From the NCBI GenBank assembly GCA_035578175.1, contig JAQMRL010000001.1, positions 57,249,553 through 57,313,552 of the forward strand: a DNA stretch of 64,000 bases, given 5' to 3'. This DNA comes from Catonia carolina (Eukaryota > Arthropoda > Insecta > Hemiptera > Achilidae). The position numbers and the translations under genes were made by a program. Within the stretch, counting starts at the first letter, position 1, and each line of letters starts with the position of its first letter. The notes below the pieces were generated by a model. The model had not been told where the DNA came from. It did no database searches and saw only the letters and a list, made by a program, of their open reading frames with translations. Positions 23,693 to 34,765 of this stretch are shown here, in pieces.

Positions 23693-26614
23693 ACAGTAAA
23701 AACTTATCCTATTGAATTCAAAGCAGGGATTCTGAAATTTAAAAAAAATATTTTGTTGTGTTTGGTTAATGACTTAATATTATTGATTAAGATCTGTTCT
23801 CATTAATCGCTTCTAACGCAAATATTAATTACGTAGGTTAACAACAGAGGCTTTTAGATACCATCAAAATTATACAAATTTTACGTTGTCCGTTCAAATT
23901 TAAGTTTAAATAGACTAAAGCGAAGCGATCAGAAGGAAAATTCTTCTTTAATATTTTCTTGTATTGAAAATAAAATATGTATCTACTGATAAATAATAAT
24001 AATAAATGTATACATATATTTATATAATAAAATATATTTATGTATTTTTAAGATGAAACAGGTAAATTTTAAAGTTAAATATTTAAATGTATTTATATAA
24101 GATAATAATCTAAAATTAGTATAAGTTTCCATTAATTAGACTTTTGAAATTAGTATATATAACACCTCATTTAATTTAAACCGTATTAGATACGCTTACG
24201 GATTGAATTGGTATTGTGTTCACGAAACAATTTATGTATAAGTACCTATTTATCTTAATAAATAAACGATAATACATGACGTGCTATGCTACTTATCGTA
24301 GGCGAACCTCCATTATGTTTATTAAATACAAATTTCAAACACCTGTAAGAACTGTACATGTTAATAATTTATCACAGTATTTTATATTTTTCAAAGTAAT
24401 AATATAAATAAGCATAAATCATCACTGTAATTATCTAACTAAGGAAATTATAGTATACCATGTTCATTCTAAAATTATCTGTGCCTTTATTTTTAATATA
24501 AAAATAAAATAAAAAGTATACGTGTTTAACGTAACGTAAGGTAGTAGTATAAATTTATAAAAATAATTAAACCTTTTCATGTGGAACTCCTTTAAAAAAA
24601 TTAATATTAACCTCGTGAAATAGTAATTTTTTGATTACTAAAACCATTCAAAGTCTCCATTAAGTTTTTTGAATAAAATTATTTTCAACCAGTTGTTAAG
24701 AATAATAATTTGATTTGTAAAAGAAAAATTGACAGGAAACTCCCACTACAGATACCTTCCCATGTGACACAATGCCACATAATCTGGTATTTATCGCAAA
24801 TATAATGAAGCTTAAGTAAGTACAATAAGTTAAAATTTTAATTAATTAACTCAAGTCTGAAGTAGCAATACTTAGGAACAGAAATGAAGTAAAGATCCTT
24901 GTTCAAACTTCATCTTAATTTAATCAAGTAAATAATACCGCACTAGCTTCATGGAATGAAATCTTAGGCTGCAGATTGACAAATTGAATCTAATTGAAAC
25001 TATCTTAGAGAATTACCCCAAGTTGTTTAATTAATTATTGTAATAACACTAAACAAGTTAATACACAAAACAGGTCAAAATAAAACGGTAAGTTCATTAT
25101 TATCATTGCTCCTTCTCACCTGCATAAATGAATTACATCCCACAACCTAAAACAGTCAGAAAGTAATTACGTGGAGTCACATACGAATTTTAATTTTTTT
25201 TAAATTAACTTTAATGCTTACTTAAGTTATATACATATTTTTATTAGTATGATGATTTTAATTTCTGAAATCAGTGAAACATCAATTCTACAGTTATTTA
25301 TCTCTTTGGTCTTAACTGAAAGCAGTAATATATATTTATTTTTATTCATGTTTAGTTTCGATATTTACATTGTAGTTTAGGAAACGTTGTACAATTATAT
25401 AAAAGTAATACAATATAAAAAAAAGTTACTACGAATGTTAAATGCTTTACAAGACAACTCAAGAAAAAAAACTATCATTTAATTAGTCACAATATCCTCT
25501 ACCTCAAAAACACTCCTCCAAATATTACAGATAACATTTTTGGGAGAGGTTCACTTGGAGAACACCTATGGATTAATATAAAACAATTTAAATCATAATT
25601 TTTTCTCAAGTGTAGCTAGTGGATTCTCAAAAAAAAAATTAAAGATAATTTTCGAAAACAAATAAATAATGCAGAAATTTTTTCCAAAACTTATCTATCC
25701 ACCGAATCCTATGTATACCAAAAAACACAGAATAAATCTCCAGGTACGCCATAAAATACAAGTCAAGACTCGAACAACATCTAAAAGTTTAGCCATTGAC
25801 TTAACAGACAATAGAGAGAAACATCCATTAGGACAACTTCATCCAGATGATATTGTTTATACAATAGAAATAACTTTTACACTTAAATAATTTCCGAGTA
25901 ACAATATGCTTATTTTAATACGTAGTTAAAGAAATTATGTTAAATTTTTTTCAAGTCAGTTTGTTATATTTTTGAATTTTGTCAACTTATTTATTCATTA
26001 TTCCGTGAAAGCAAATGATAGATTATTTTGCAGTAACTAAAAACAATTAGTTAAACTCAAATTTAGCTGAGCATACAAGTTTATAAACATACATTGTAAC
26101 AGTTACGTCTGTAACATTGTTCAATTACAGGTCAAGATAAACCTTTGTAAGTTGAGACAACAAACACAATAATAAAAATATTTATTAATTTTAGCAACAG
26201 TAGGTTCAACACAAACATTCCGAAATGAAAGAGAAGAATGGGTAGTTTCCTTGAAGAGAAATGAATCATTTTGTATATTCATTACTTTTCCAAAAAGACT
26301 AAAAGTTAAGAAATTTCTAGTTATTGATCATGCCAGATAGTAATGATTTCTGAAAATACAATACATGTCAATTTATAACGTATTTTATCAATGAAGCAGA
26401 ATACAGTTAAACAAAAATTAATAGTACTGTTGCTATATAACAGAATCGACAGCACCGTAAATCGTTTTATCAACTATTATTAGACGAAGAAAAATGTATA
26501 AAAATTTTACATTTCCAAGGTCTGTTACTACAAGAAATTAGAAAATTATGTAATTAAAATTATCGGAGGAACGCATGAACTGGGCGGTAAATAGTTAAAA
26601 AATTTTTTGTAAAT

Positions 26615-27164
26615 TATTGCGAAATGTGACAGTTGAAACACTAGCCGTTGTCGTGTGTGAACACTGAAGAAGCATTAGTGATTATTAGTGACATCATTCA
26701 ATTTATGATAAAAAAACCAGCTGTTTATTCTAGTAAACTCTTCTACTCTCCATATTTTCCTTATTAAGGACTGCTCGAAAGTAATTGTTTTTGGAAGTCC
26801 AAACTGTAAACCCACTGAATCATACCTACGTTGCAATTTTACATGTAGCCATAAGCTATTTTCCATTTGAAATTGATTATGAGATACGTCAGCTCAATGT
26901 GAGTTAGCTTAACTGGCTTCCAAACTACGATTTGGCGTTTGGTGATTACCAGTCAGTCTGGCATTTCTCGATTACTCAATTTCGTTATAGACAAATAATA
27001 ATTTTACATTCTTGTATATTTTTCTAAAATATTTTAAACGACCTTATAACAGATGTGTGATCTAGGTGGTTTTTTTTATTTTTGTATTTTCTAGACAGCC
27101 TACTATTCTTTTATACTTATTGGTGAACATTTTCAGATTTGTCTTTTTGTATACTGATTATTCT
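26615..27164. other. No recognisable feature
   Basis: Unique sequence right of the duplication. A 63-codon minus-strand frame at 26866-26675 has no recognisable motif. Confidence 0.4.
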
Positions 27165-27300
27165 TTGCAATGCTTCAATTCTGCCTTAAGTCATTAACGT
27201 CAATTATTCACCCACCATTGCAAAAAGCAATTCTCAAATTTACTAGTAGTATGCACGTGCAGTGTTGTAAATGACATTAATAAAGTAAACAAATTGCTAT
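27165..27300 (+). repeat. 3' UTR-like repeat of a Jockey LINE
   Basis: It matches 34425-34545: both contain CACCCACCAT, then CAATTCTCAAAT, and end in CATTAATAAAGTAA with an AATAAA signal. In the second copy this block follows a Jockey C-terminus, so here it is probably the severely 5'-truncated tail of the same LINE. Confidence 0.65.
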
Positions 27301-27591
27301 TGTTTCGTGGTTTCTGTTATTGAAGGATTTTTGATAAATCTATAATAAAAACATTTCAAACAGTTTGTGAAAGTAATATTATATGAAGAAAATTTTCCAT
27401 TTAGTTTTAAGTAATGTGAGAGACACGGCTGTCCTTTTTAATGATTTTGCACATTTATAACCGATTCAAGTTAATGCCTGACCAAATCCCTTCTTGTATT
27501 CTGAGAAGTGACCTTTCCAATTCCTATAAAAAAATTCAAAAAATCATATACCGTAAATTATTTTATGACATAATAAAAGTTTAACTTAGCA

Positions 27592-27735
27592 TAGTGGTCG
27601 TGCTAGCCTATAATACGGAGGTCCCGGGTTCAATTCTCACTAGGGTCTGAAAATTAAAAGAAGTCTCACCTACCGTTCCAGTTACATACCCACCGTAGTC
27701 ACCTACAGTCAAGATTTTCTTTGTTGCTCATGTAG
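27592..27735 (+). repeat. SINE family 2
   Basis: TAGTGGTCGTGCTAGCCTAT, then GGTCCCGGGTTCAATTCTCA with a good B-box-like GGGTTCAATTC, then CTAGGGTCTGAAAAT and the tail CCCACCGTAGTCACC...CAAGAT. This copy has the clearest B box of the family. Confidence 0.75.
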
Positions 27736-28199
27736 TATTTTTGTTCGTAATAAACTGATTTATACATTTTTTTTAATTTTTTTTCATGTATGAGATTTAT
27801 TTCAATTGTTATAAACAAATATGTTAGTTGTAAACACGTGTAATTACAGGAAATAAGTTTAATATACATTGTTATTATTGAATTAAAATAGATACATAAA
27901 TATTATTTTATAACCAAGCTGTTGATGCGAATTTAAGCTAACTAATAAAATAAAATAAAATAATACTTAATTTATTATTAGGTACATACCCAACACTATA
28001 ATATAAGTAATCATTAATACGACCATAGTACACGAAGAAATATGAAAATTTTACACTAGTTACCAAACACGACTTGAAAAACATCAGAATTCAGAAGCCT
28101 AGGCAGAATAATCTTTTAAGCCGCAGTGAACTACAAAAAAGACTACGTAGGCAGCTACAGCAGACTACCCTACAGATTTACTTAATGCATTATTTTATT

Positions 28200-29010
28200 T
28201 ATTCTACATTAAAGTCAAAAAACAACAAAGTTTGAAATTTACAGAGTGATACCACGGGGCATTTCTCACTCCTGTTTAATATTCACATCACATCTACTCA
28301 TTTTTCTATGAGAGCAGATCGTAGAATTACAGTAACACAAAAAAACTATTTTTTTATCAAATGCATTAGTGTGGGAGACTGACAGTAGGTAGGCTAAAAG
28401 CAATTTTTTTTAATGGGCGCTACTATCCATTTTGCTTGAATCTGAAAATTGACGATGTAGTCTGTCAATTCAGGTAGAGAGTCCGACAGGATGTCACGTA
28501 CACAAACTAGCAACATGGATAGTAACACCAAACCCCCGCATTACCCAGTCTATTTTTCAAAATTCTAAAATTTCTACCACAACATTGGCCAATCGATATT
28601 TCATATTATTAACATATCTGTACTAAGTATTTTACGCTGAATAAAACGATAGTTTGCCCGTGCCGAACGATCGAGCGGTTACCGAGATAACAAGGGTTCA
28701 GAATATTTTTAATAAATCAAAATTTAAATAACTTACGATTTTGAAATTTCGTACACGCTGTAAGAATATAATTGTCTATGATGTGTTAAAATTTTAAACT
28801 TTTCGGTTAAATACTTATTGAGTTACACGCCTCTAAAAGCATGAAATTTGTTGCGGTATCAAGAAAACCGGGTCTTTTTATCTTTCAACCTCGATATGGA
28901 AATTTTTAAACAACATTAAAATTATAGGACAATTAAGGGTCAACGCAGAATAAAATGACTGGCCTAGAAGACTGAAAAGGCAATAGAACCGAGACCTTTT
29001 GTGAATCGTC
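28200..29010 (+). pseudogene. Probable decayed Jockey LINE remnant
   Basis: At 28960-29005 the plus strand reads NDWPRRLKRQ, a stop, then NRDLL, which fits the PRRLKRxWxRDLL end of Jockey proteins seen at 10.9 and 39.5 kb. At about 28232-28300 a frame reads FEIYRVIPRGISHSCLIFTS, weakly like FxxxxGVPQGSVLSPTLFN. The region between is too eroded to confirm. Only the terminal motif is reasonably supported. Confidence 0.4.
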
Positions 29011-31676
29011 TTGAGGTGCTGCCACTGGGTGAATCCCTCGCACAAATTACAACAATATTCGATATAACTATTAACATTATGTGTTGGTTGTGTGAAAATG
29101 TTACTTTGGTTTAGTTTATTTTTCTCAAATAAAGTTAAAAAAATGAACATAATTGAAAATGAACTGCACTGAGGAATATAGTTAATGAACTAGAAATCAA
29201 TGTAGCTATTTATAAATTCTGTGCTGAAAATTTTCCAATTAAATTTAAGATACATTTTAAACCACAAAATCACTTCGTTCTATAAGTAAGTATACATTAA
29301 GTTATATTTAAGAATAAAACAAACAATAGATCGTCTAACTTACAAGCAGCTCAGCCACAATAAGTCGACCTGCATGAAATCGATCTATCTGCAAAATATA
29401 ACTGGAATACAAGGTGTATACGACGCAAAGTAGGCCGAACAGTATTAGTAAATCTTTACCGTAAGATGAAAAACAAAAACAAAAATATATATTCTGTTCA
29501 TGAGCATTAGGCAACTGCATGTCATTCTTTGAAGGATACAAAAACCTGTCCTGTACATAACCTATCAGTAATAAAAAGATTGATAATTGTTCAATGTGAA
29601 AGGTTACCAATAAGTGTTCTGCTTCCTCAATTCATTATAAACTATCCGTTATTGTATGGTTACAAATCAGCTTACAGCAGAAGAACAATAATAATTAACA
29701 ATAACGACAAAAAAATATATATGCTTTTTTATTTTTTATAATTGACTCGTGATGTATTAATCTGTCTGGGTAATCCATAAAGTATTTATTTTTTCTACTT
29801 GCAATCTTCACAAAAGAATAAGTTTTAAAAAAACATTTATTAAAAAATATGTTAATTAGACGATTATTGTGCATATATATCTTTTACTTTATTTAAATTG
29901 AATTTAATTTATTATCGTACAAAACAATTCTGGCGTTTAAGTTACTAAAATAGAGTTATTAACTAATTTTTATCTATTCAGGGTTTACTTAACATAAAAT
30001 AATTAGTTTTAAAAAATGAAAAATAAAATGTCAAACGATAGAAATCTGAAAAATATTTAAAATTAATTTATTACTCGTATTATATTTTAAGTGAAATAAT
30101 ATTATTTAAAACAATTTAACAGTGGTAATAATATAACAATGTTATAATTACAGTAAGTAAATTGTAAAATATCAATTTTAATTAGTTTTTTGACATCGCA
30201 AAAACATTAATACACGTTAACTTGTACTTTCCTTATTTCAGTCACATCGACAAAAGCAAAATAGACTTATACGCTCTTAAATATAGATTCAAGTTCAAAT
30301 TCAAGGAAATGTTTTATCCTAAGTTATTTACAGTTGCTGAATTTTTAAAAATAGTCTGGTTGCATATATTATTACATCGTATTGGATCGTACATAATATT
30401 ATTAAAAACCAACCTTGAGCAAAACTGGAAAAAGTTTGAACTGTAACGTTCTTTGAAATGAAAACAACACCGAAAAGTGTGTTTAAACAAAAAACTTTTA
30501 ATTAAACTAAAAATGACTCTAAATTGTCTATACTATTTTAAACATGAAACCGATGAGGCTGAAGATATCGACATCAATGATTGAGATGATAATGATGTTG
30601 ATTATAAGATCACAGCAACTCTGTTGAAATGAGGCTGTACTGAAATTTTTAGAGCTTTAATTTCGAAGTAAACTTGATGGCATCTTATGGTTTTTACTTG
30701 AAAAATTGAAAAAGAAAACAGATCCCAGAACTACATCTCCCATTACTACTAAAAAGTTCTGATATAAAACACAAAAATTAGCGTTCAAAAATAACGTTGT
30801 GAGGTTCACCGTAAAATAACTTTGTGAAACGCTTGTCATTAATTTTTTTTAAATTTAAAAAAAAATTAAGTTTTTAGGCAATTGATGTAAATTAAATAAA
30901 TACTCTATAAATATACGATATCTCCGGTAAATTTGAATTAACCTTTGCAGTCTAATTTGTCTTAGAGATTTAACAGCTAAACTGAAACACATTTGTTTGA
31001 ATTATTTGCTCCTAAGGAGTAAAGAGACGCATAATTATGCGTTTTATATCTTGTTAAAAAAATAAGTTTTAAAAATTGGGGTGTTTAAAAATTATACCTA
31101 ATAAAAGTGAAGTACATAAATTTTGACCATTTTTTCCAACGGGTTAACGAGAATGTAACTATTCTCAACAATAATAGTAGAGATAATAATAGAGATTATA
31201 CCGGACCTTACCAAAAAAGTGTAATTTTGAAAATTGACTATTCTAGTAATATTGACATTGATACCTTGATAAAGTAATGTAGTATAATTAAATTATACTC
31301 ACGTTAAATTAGCCAAATTTGTTATGATTTAATTTAATATCATATTCTTTATTTGTGTTGTATCAGTTCTCAAGTTCGATTTTATTATTTCTCCATTTAA
31401 CTTGTCCCTTATTCCGTTCAATAAAACATCATTTACGTTAATACATTATGATTTTATTTATTTAATCAATATAATTTAATAATGATCACAACTTTCACAG
31501 TTCAAGTGTACTTTTAAAATAATATTCCTGTTCTAAACACTGTTAAATCAACTTACTGGTTTTATTTTCTTAATATCCTTTAAAATTATGATGCATATTT
31601 GAAATTGTACTTTTTTGAATGGGACGCTAAAAATTACGTTTTATTCGTTTAGCTTTCACGCCCCCATTGAAAGATT
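29011..31676. other. AT-rich stretch; one weak exon-like segment near 29335-29460 (minus)
   Basis: The minus-strand frame from 29610 to 29335 ends in a hydrophobic run LLILFGLLCVVYTLYSSYIL and RFHAGRLIVAELL. It is followed at once by GTAAGT, a perfect splice-donor match. No protein family is recognised and no convincing acceptor was found (the pyrimidine-rich tract before the segment ends in ACGG). Elsewhere in the interval I see nothing. Confidence 0.25.
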
Positions 31677-32195
31677 TTATTGAATCTCGTTTTAAAATAA
31701 TAATTATCATAAGCAATAATAATCACAAGCAATTCATTTAAAAAAATAGTTATTCTTATTTATTCTTCAACAAACATATATATATTTATTTTAAACTTAA
31801 GAACGAATTATTGTTGTTGTTGTTTTTAATACGTCTGCTATTCAATAGCTTCCAGATAATCACAGTTGTTTTAAATTAGAATGATTTGTGTCTCTTTTAG
31901 TATTATGAACATTATATTCCTGATTATGTATTTATATTTACTATTAATTATATTTTACCACTATTTGTTAAGACTGAATGAGGGACCCACTCGTTTGGTT
32001 TGGCCTCCAGTCCCCCATTAAAATAATTTACAATTCTATCTTCTTCTTCTCAGTTGCCTAGTAACCATACTTTTGTTATTGAAATGAAATATTTTTTAAA
32101 ATATTTATTTTAATCAGCTGGAGATATCTATTTTTATTTCAATAGACTCAAAAATAAACAATTCCAGGTGTCCAGTAAATTTGTCATATTACAGT
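31677..32195 (+). repeat. Interspersed repeat family C, copy 1
   Basis: A unit of about 0.52 kb runs from TATTGAATCTCG to TTTGTCATATTACAG. Shared landmarks with the copies at 47395 and 44425 (minus) are TTATTGTTGTTGTTGTTTTT, GAATGAGGGACC, GTTGCCTAGTAACCATAC, TATTTTAATCAGCTGGAGAT and AACAATTCCAGGTGTCCAGT. CTGGAG and CTCCAG/TTCCAG flank an AT-rich loop and form a stem near the 3' end. No coding capacity, no clear terminal repeats and no target-site duplication found. Confidence 0.85.
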
Positions 32196-32267
32196 AAGGT
32201 GTGGAGAGAGATCGGTAAAAGGATTGAATCACTTTGCTTGATGCAACCTATTCAGTCGAGAGGTAGA

Positions 32268-32292
32268 CATTTGCACACCGTCTGTGCAAATG
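32268..32292. other. Perfect 10 bp hairpin
   Basis: CATTTGCACA, a five-base loop, then TGTGCAAATG. The stem includes ATTTGCA, an octamer-like sequence, but no function can be assigned. Confidence 0.5.
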
Positions 32293-33590
32293 CTAGTAGA
32301 CTATAATGTGTACTGGTGTGCACTGTCAACGATGAGTTTAATTTTATTTCCTACTGATTGAGACAGAAATATGAAAATACCAAAAATAAATAAATAAAAC
32401 TGTAGTTTCCGTATCACGTGATAGTAATAAACAAATTCAAATAAAATGCATTATATATAAAAAATAACGTCACCATCTTTATAAAGAATATCTCGTGATA
32501 TAAGCGATTGAAATAGTTTCTTCGGAAACAATAATCCTTGAAGGTTAGGTAGTACGGTAAGTGTAGACTGTATATGTGTGTGTTTGTGTTAGTTAATGGA
32601 CAGATTATGTTACCGGACTTAATGGAGAAACATCGAAATATCTAATTGAAAGGGACCAATATTTGTTGGGATCATCGTCACGTATATCCCTTTTACAATT
32701 ACATAACAACCTGCTTTCACTTAGGCCGACTTCGACCTATAATACAACGCTCGAGATATTGCATTCTGAAATATGTATACCATCTAATGAAGATTAACTT
32801 CAATAACCAACCATTTTTCCAAGATACAAGTATGTATTTTGAACTTAGTACACATATATATGTTATAGTAGCATATAGTTCTTAAATACCTCTTTGTAGA
32901 CCTTTGCTGGTTTAATATTTGTAGAACGTTTGTAAGTATATTCCATTCCATATGGTATAATTTACTTTAGTATTAAAATTTAATTGTGGTTTTTTTAAAA
33001 CGGATATACGGTTTAAATTATAATAGGCCTAGGTTAAAGAAAATTGAACTTGGTAATTAAAATCCCAAACCCTAAAGAATCTATAAAAGTGAAGAATACT
33101 GCACATTCAACAGAAACGATGACAGCTAGATAAAATCAAACAGTTATTTTGGCCTACACAAGGTGAAATCAACATTATCCTTCAAAAGAAGTTTTAATAT
33201 TTCAACCTGGTTAATAACTGTCATGACATCCTTTTTGGGGCACATCCAATACATCAAGTAAGTATTAAAATTATTATTTACCACTTTCTGCCAAAAGTTC
33301 TCCTAGCTCTAACAGATGTGTCCTAGTACATAACAAACCACTACATGCACAATTATTTCAACAGGTAAAGAGGTTTTAAAATGTAGGTTAGGGTATGAAA
33401 ACGGCTTACATCTCACGAAAATTATCTAGCTTTTATTTATTGGACAAAATTTATTTGTAGCATGACATCAAGTACGGCCGTTTGCAATCTACAGAGTTAA
33501 AATACTTGAGACTTTTCAAAGGATGTACAAGACAAGACTTGATTCTCAAATAAGAGATAAGAAAGGAGTTGGCGTATGTATAAAATGAAT
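32293..33590. other. No recognisable feature
   Basis: AT-rich. The 79-codon frame at 32646-32885 shows no motif and reads as chance. Confidence 0.4.
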
Positions 33591-33593
33591 AAA

Positions 33594-33800
33594 CGTGTGA
33601 TACAATACTGTCAAGAATGGAAAGATCATGTTGGTTGACTGCTAGATGATCAAATACCTTTGAGTGTATTGAAATGCATGCTAAATGGAAGACGTGATGA
33701 AGGACGGCCACGTAAAGGATGGTAAACCTTGTGAGCTCGGAACTGGCAAGATCTAATATCTGGTGGAAGAAGCAGAAACGTTATGTGAAGGTTAAAATAG
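33594..33800 (+). pseudogene. LINE C-terminal scrap
   Basis: The plus strand reads DHVGWLLDDQIPLSVLKCML and then NGRRDEGRPRKGW, followed by a stop. This is like the 'H(V/I)xRMxDxRIPxxxLxxxxxGxRxxGRPRxRW' ending of LINE endonuclease-RT proteins (compare QGKIMGKRSVGRRRTSWLRN in the protein at 54441). Later codons RNWQDLISGGRSRNVM carry the pattern weakly. Too short and too broken to classify. Confidence 0.5.
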
Positions 33801-34189
33801 CGGCATCCAACAACCCAATTTATGCAGTTACGTAAATAACTCTAACCTTTGTTTCATGAAAAGTTTGCTTCATTTTAATTCTAGTAATCAGTTACCAAAC
33901 TGTATGGAATATATATTTACAGTATTTTTTAAAGGTATCTCCATTGTAAGTTATGTATCCATTCCATTTCACTGTATGCAAATTAGTTATTGTTCTCTGA
34001 AGAACAGTGATTGTAAATATGTTATTTTATTATAAATACAGGAGGTAGCATATCGTTTAATATATTTTTATTGTATAAATAGGGAAGTGAGGTTTGTGTA
34101 ACTTTGGTGTTCATTTTCTTTAAGTATTTACTCAAAATTAACTGCAGTTTTTATGTTTAGGTGGTTATCAATTTGAATCACATTTTATT

Positions 34190-34390
34190 ACAAAAAACAA
34201 CTTTGTAATGACCTACACATTCCATACGTTCATGACATCATTCGTCAATATTACTGACTTTTAAAAAATAGCTTCCTGGGTACTAAAACCGACTGATACA
34301 AAAATTCTCTACATATCACACTGACTCGAGAATCCCCACGCAGGCTTCATGGAAGTTGGAGGAGAGACATCTTGTAAATAAATTTAAAAT
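34190..34390 (+). pseudogene. Jockey LINE C-terminus
   Basis: The plus strand reads NDLHIPYVHDIIRQYY, a stop, FLGTKTD, then RESPRRLHGSWRRDIL and a stop. It aligns with LHxDLxIPYV...RRLKRxWxRDLL of Jockey proteins. It is directly followed by the 3' UTR-like repeat at 34391-34545, which supports a true LINE 3' end. Stops show it is dead. Confidence 0.7.
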
Positions 34391-34545
34391 TACTAGTTGA
34401 AATATCACTACTGAGTACTGTTCTCTCTTAAGTTATTCACGTCATATTTCCACCCACCATCGTAAAAGTCAATTCTCAAATTGAATAGTTGCTTGTACAT
34501 ACAGTTTTGTACATAACATTAATAAAGTAACAAAATAAATAAGTG
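34391..34545 (+). repeat. Jockey 3' UTR, matching 27165-27300
   Basis: It lies between the Jockey stop region and CATTAATAAAGTAACAAA. It shares the CACCCACCAT, CAATTCTCAAAT and AATAAAGTAA blocks with the repeat at 27.2 kb. Confidence 0.65.
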
Positions 34546-34570
34546 AAATGTGATAAAATAATCTACTCTC

Positions 34571-34754
34571 CGCCGGCCACATTGGTGTAGTTGGTAACTT
34601 GCTCGCCTCTCAGCATGCGGTCTTGGGTTCGAATTCCAGTCAGGGATGGCATTTTCATACGTTACAAAAAATTATTTCATCATTCACAGTTACAACCCAA
34701 CGTCGTCGCTAATAGCCACAGTGGTTGTGCGACGTTAAATAAACACAGGAAAAA
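34571..34754 (+). repeat. SINE family 1, full length
   Basis: The complete head CCGGCCACATTGGTGTAGTT includes the A-box-like part. The B box GGTTCGAATTC lies at about 34627, the body has TCATACGTTACAAAAAATTA and GCTAATAGCCACAGTGG, and the end is GCGACGTTAAATAAACACAG plus an A run. It is flanked by AATCTACTCTC (34560-34570) and AATCTACTTTC (34755-34765), an 11 bp target-site duplication with one mismatch. It is the best-preserved family 1 copy. Confidence 0.85.
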
Positions 34755-34765
34755 AATCTACTTTC

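Larger units (their letters stand above)
22009..26614 (+). repeat. Tandem duplication, copy 2 (4,606 bp, internally deleted)
   Basis: Near-identical to copy 1 except for the missing 1,385 bp between 24850 and 24851. By eye I count about a dozen differences in 4.6 kb of alignment: one in the first 2.6 kb, eight within 24660-24790, one at about 24888, a one-base indel near 26434 and one near 26600. The right edge is at GTAAAT (26609-26614), after which unique sequence begins. Confidence 0.95.

Noticed and set aside
29529..29741. 70-codon plus-strand frame
   Set aside because: It overlaps the exon-like minus-strand segment, has no motif and ends in low-complexity AT-rich codons.
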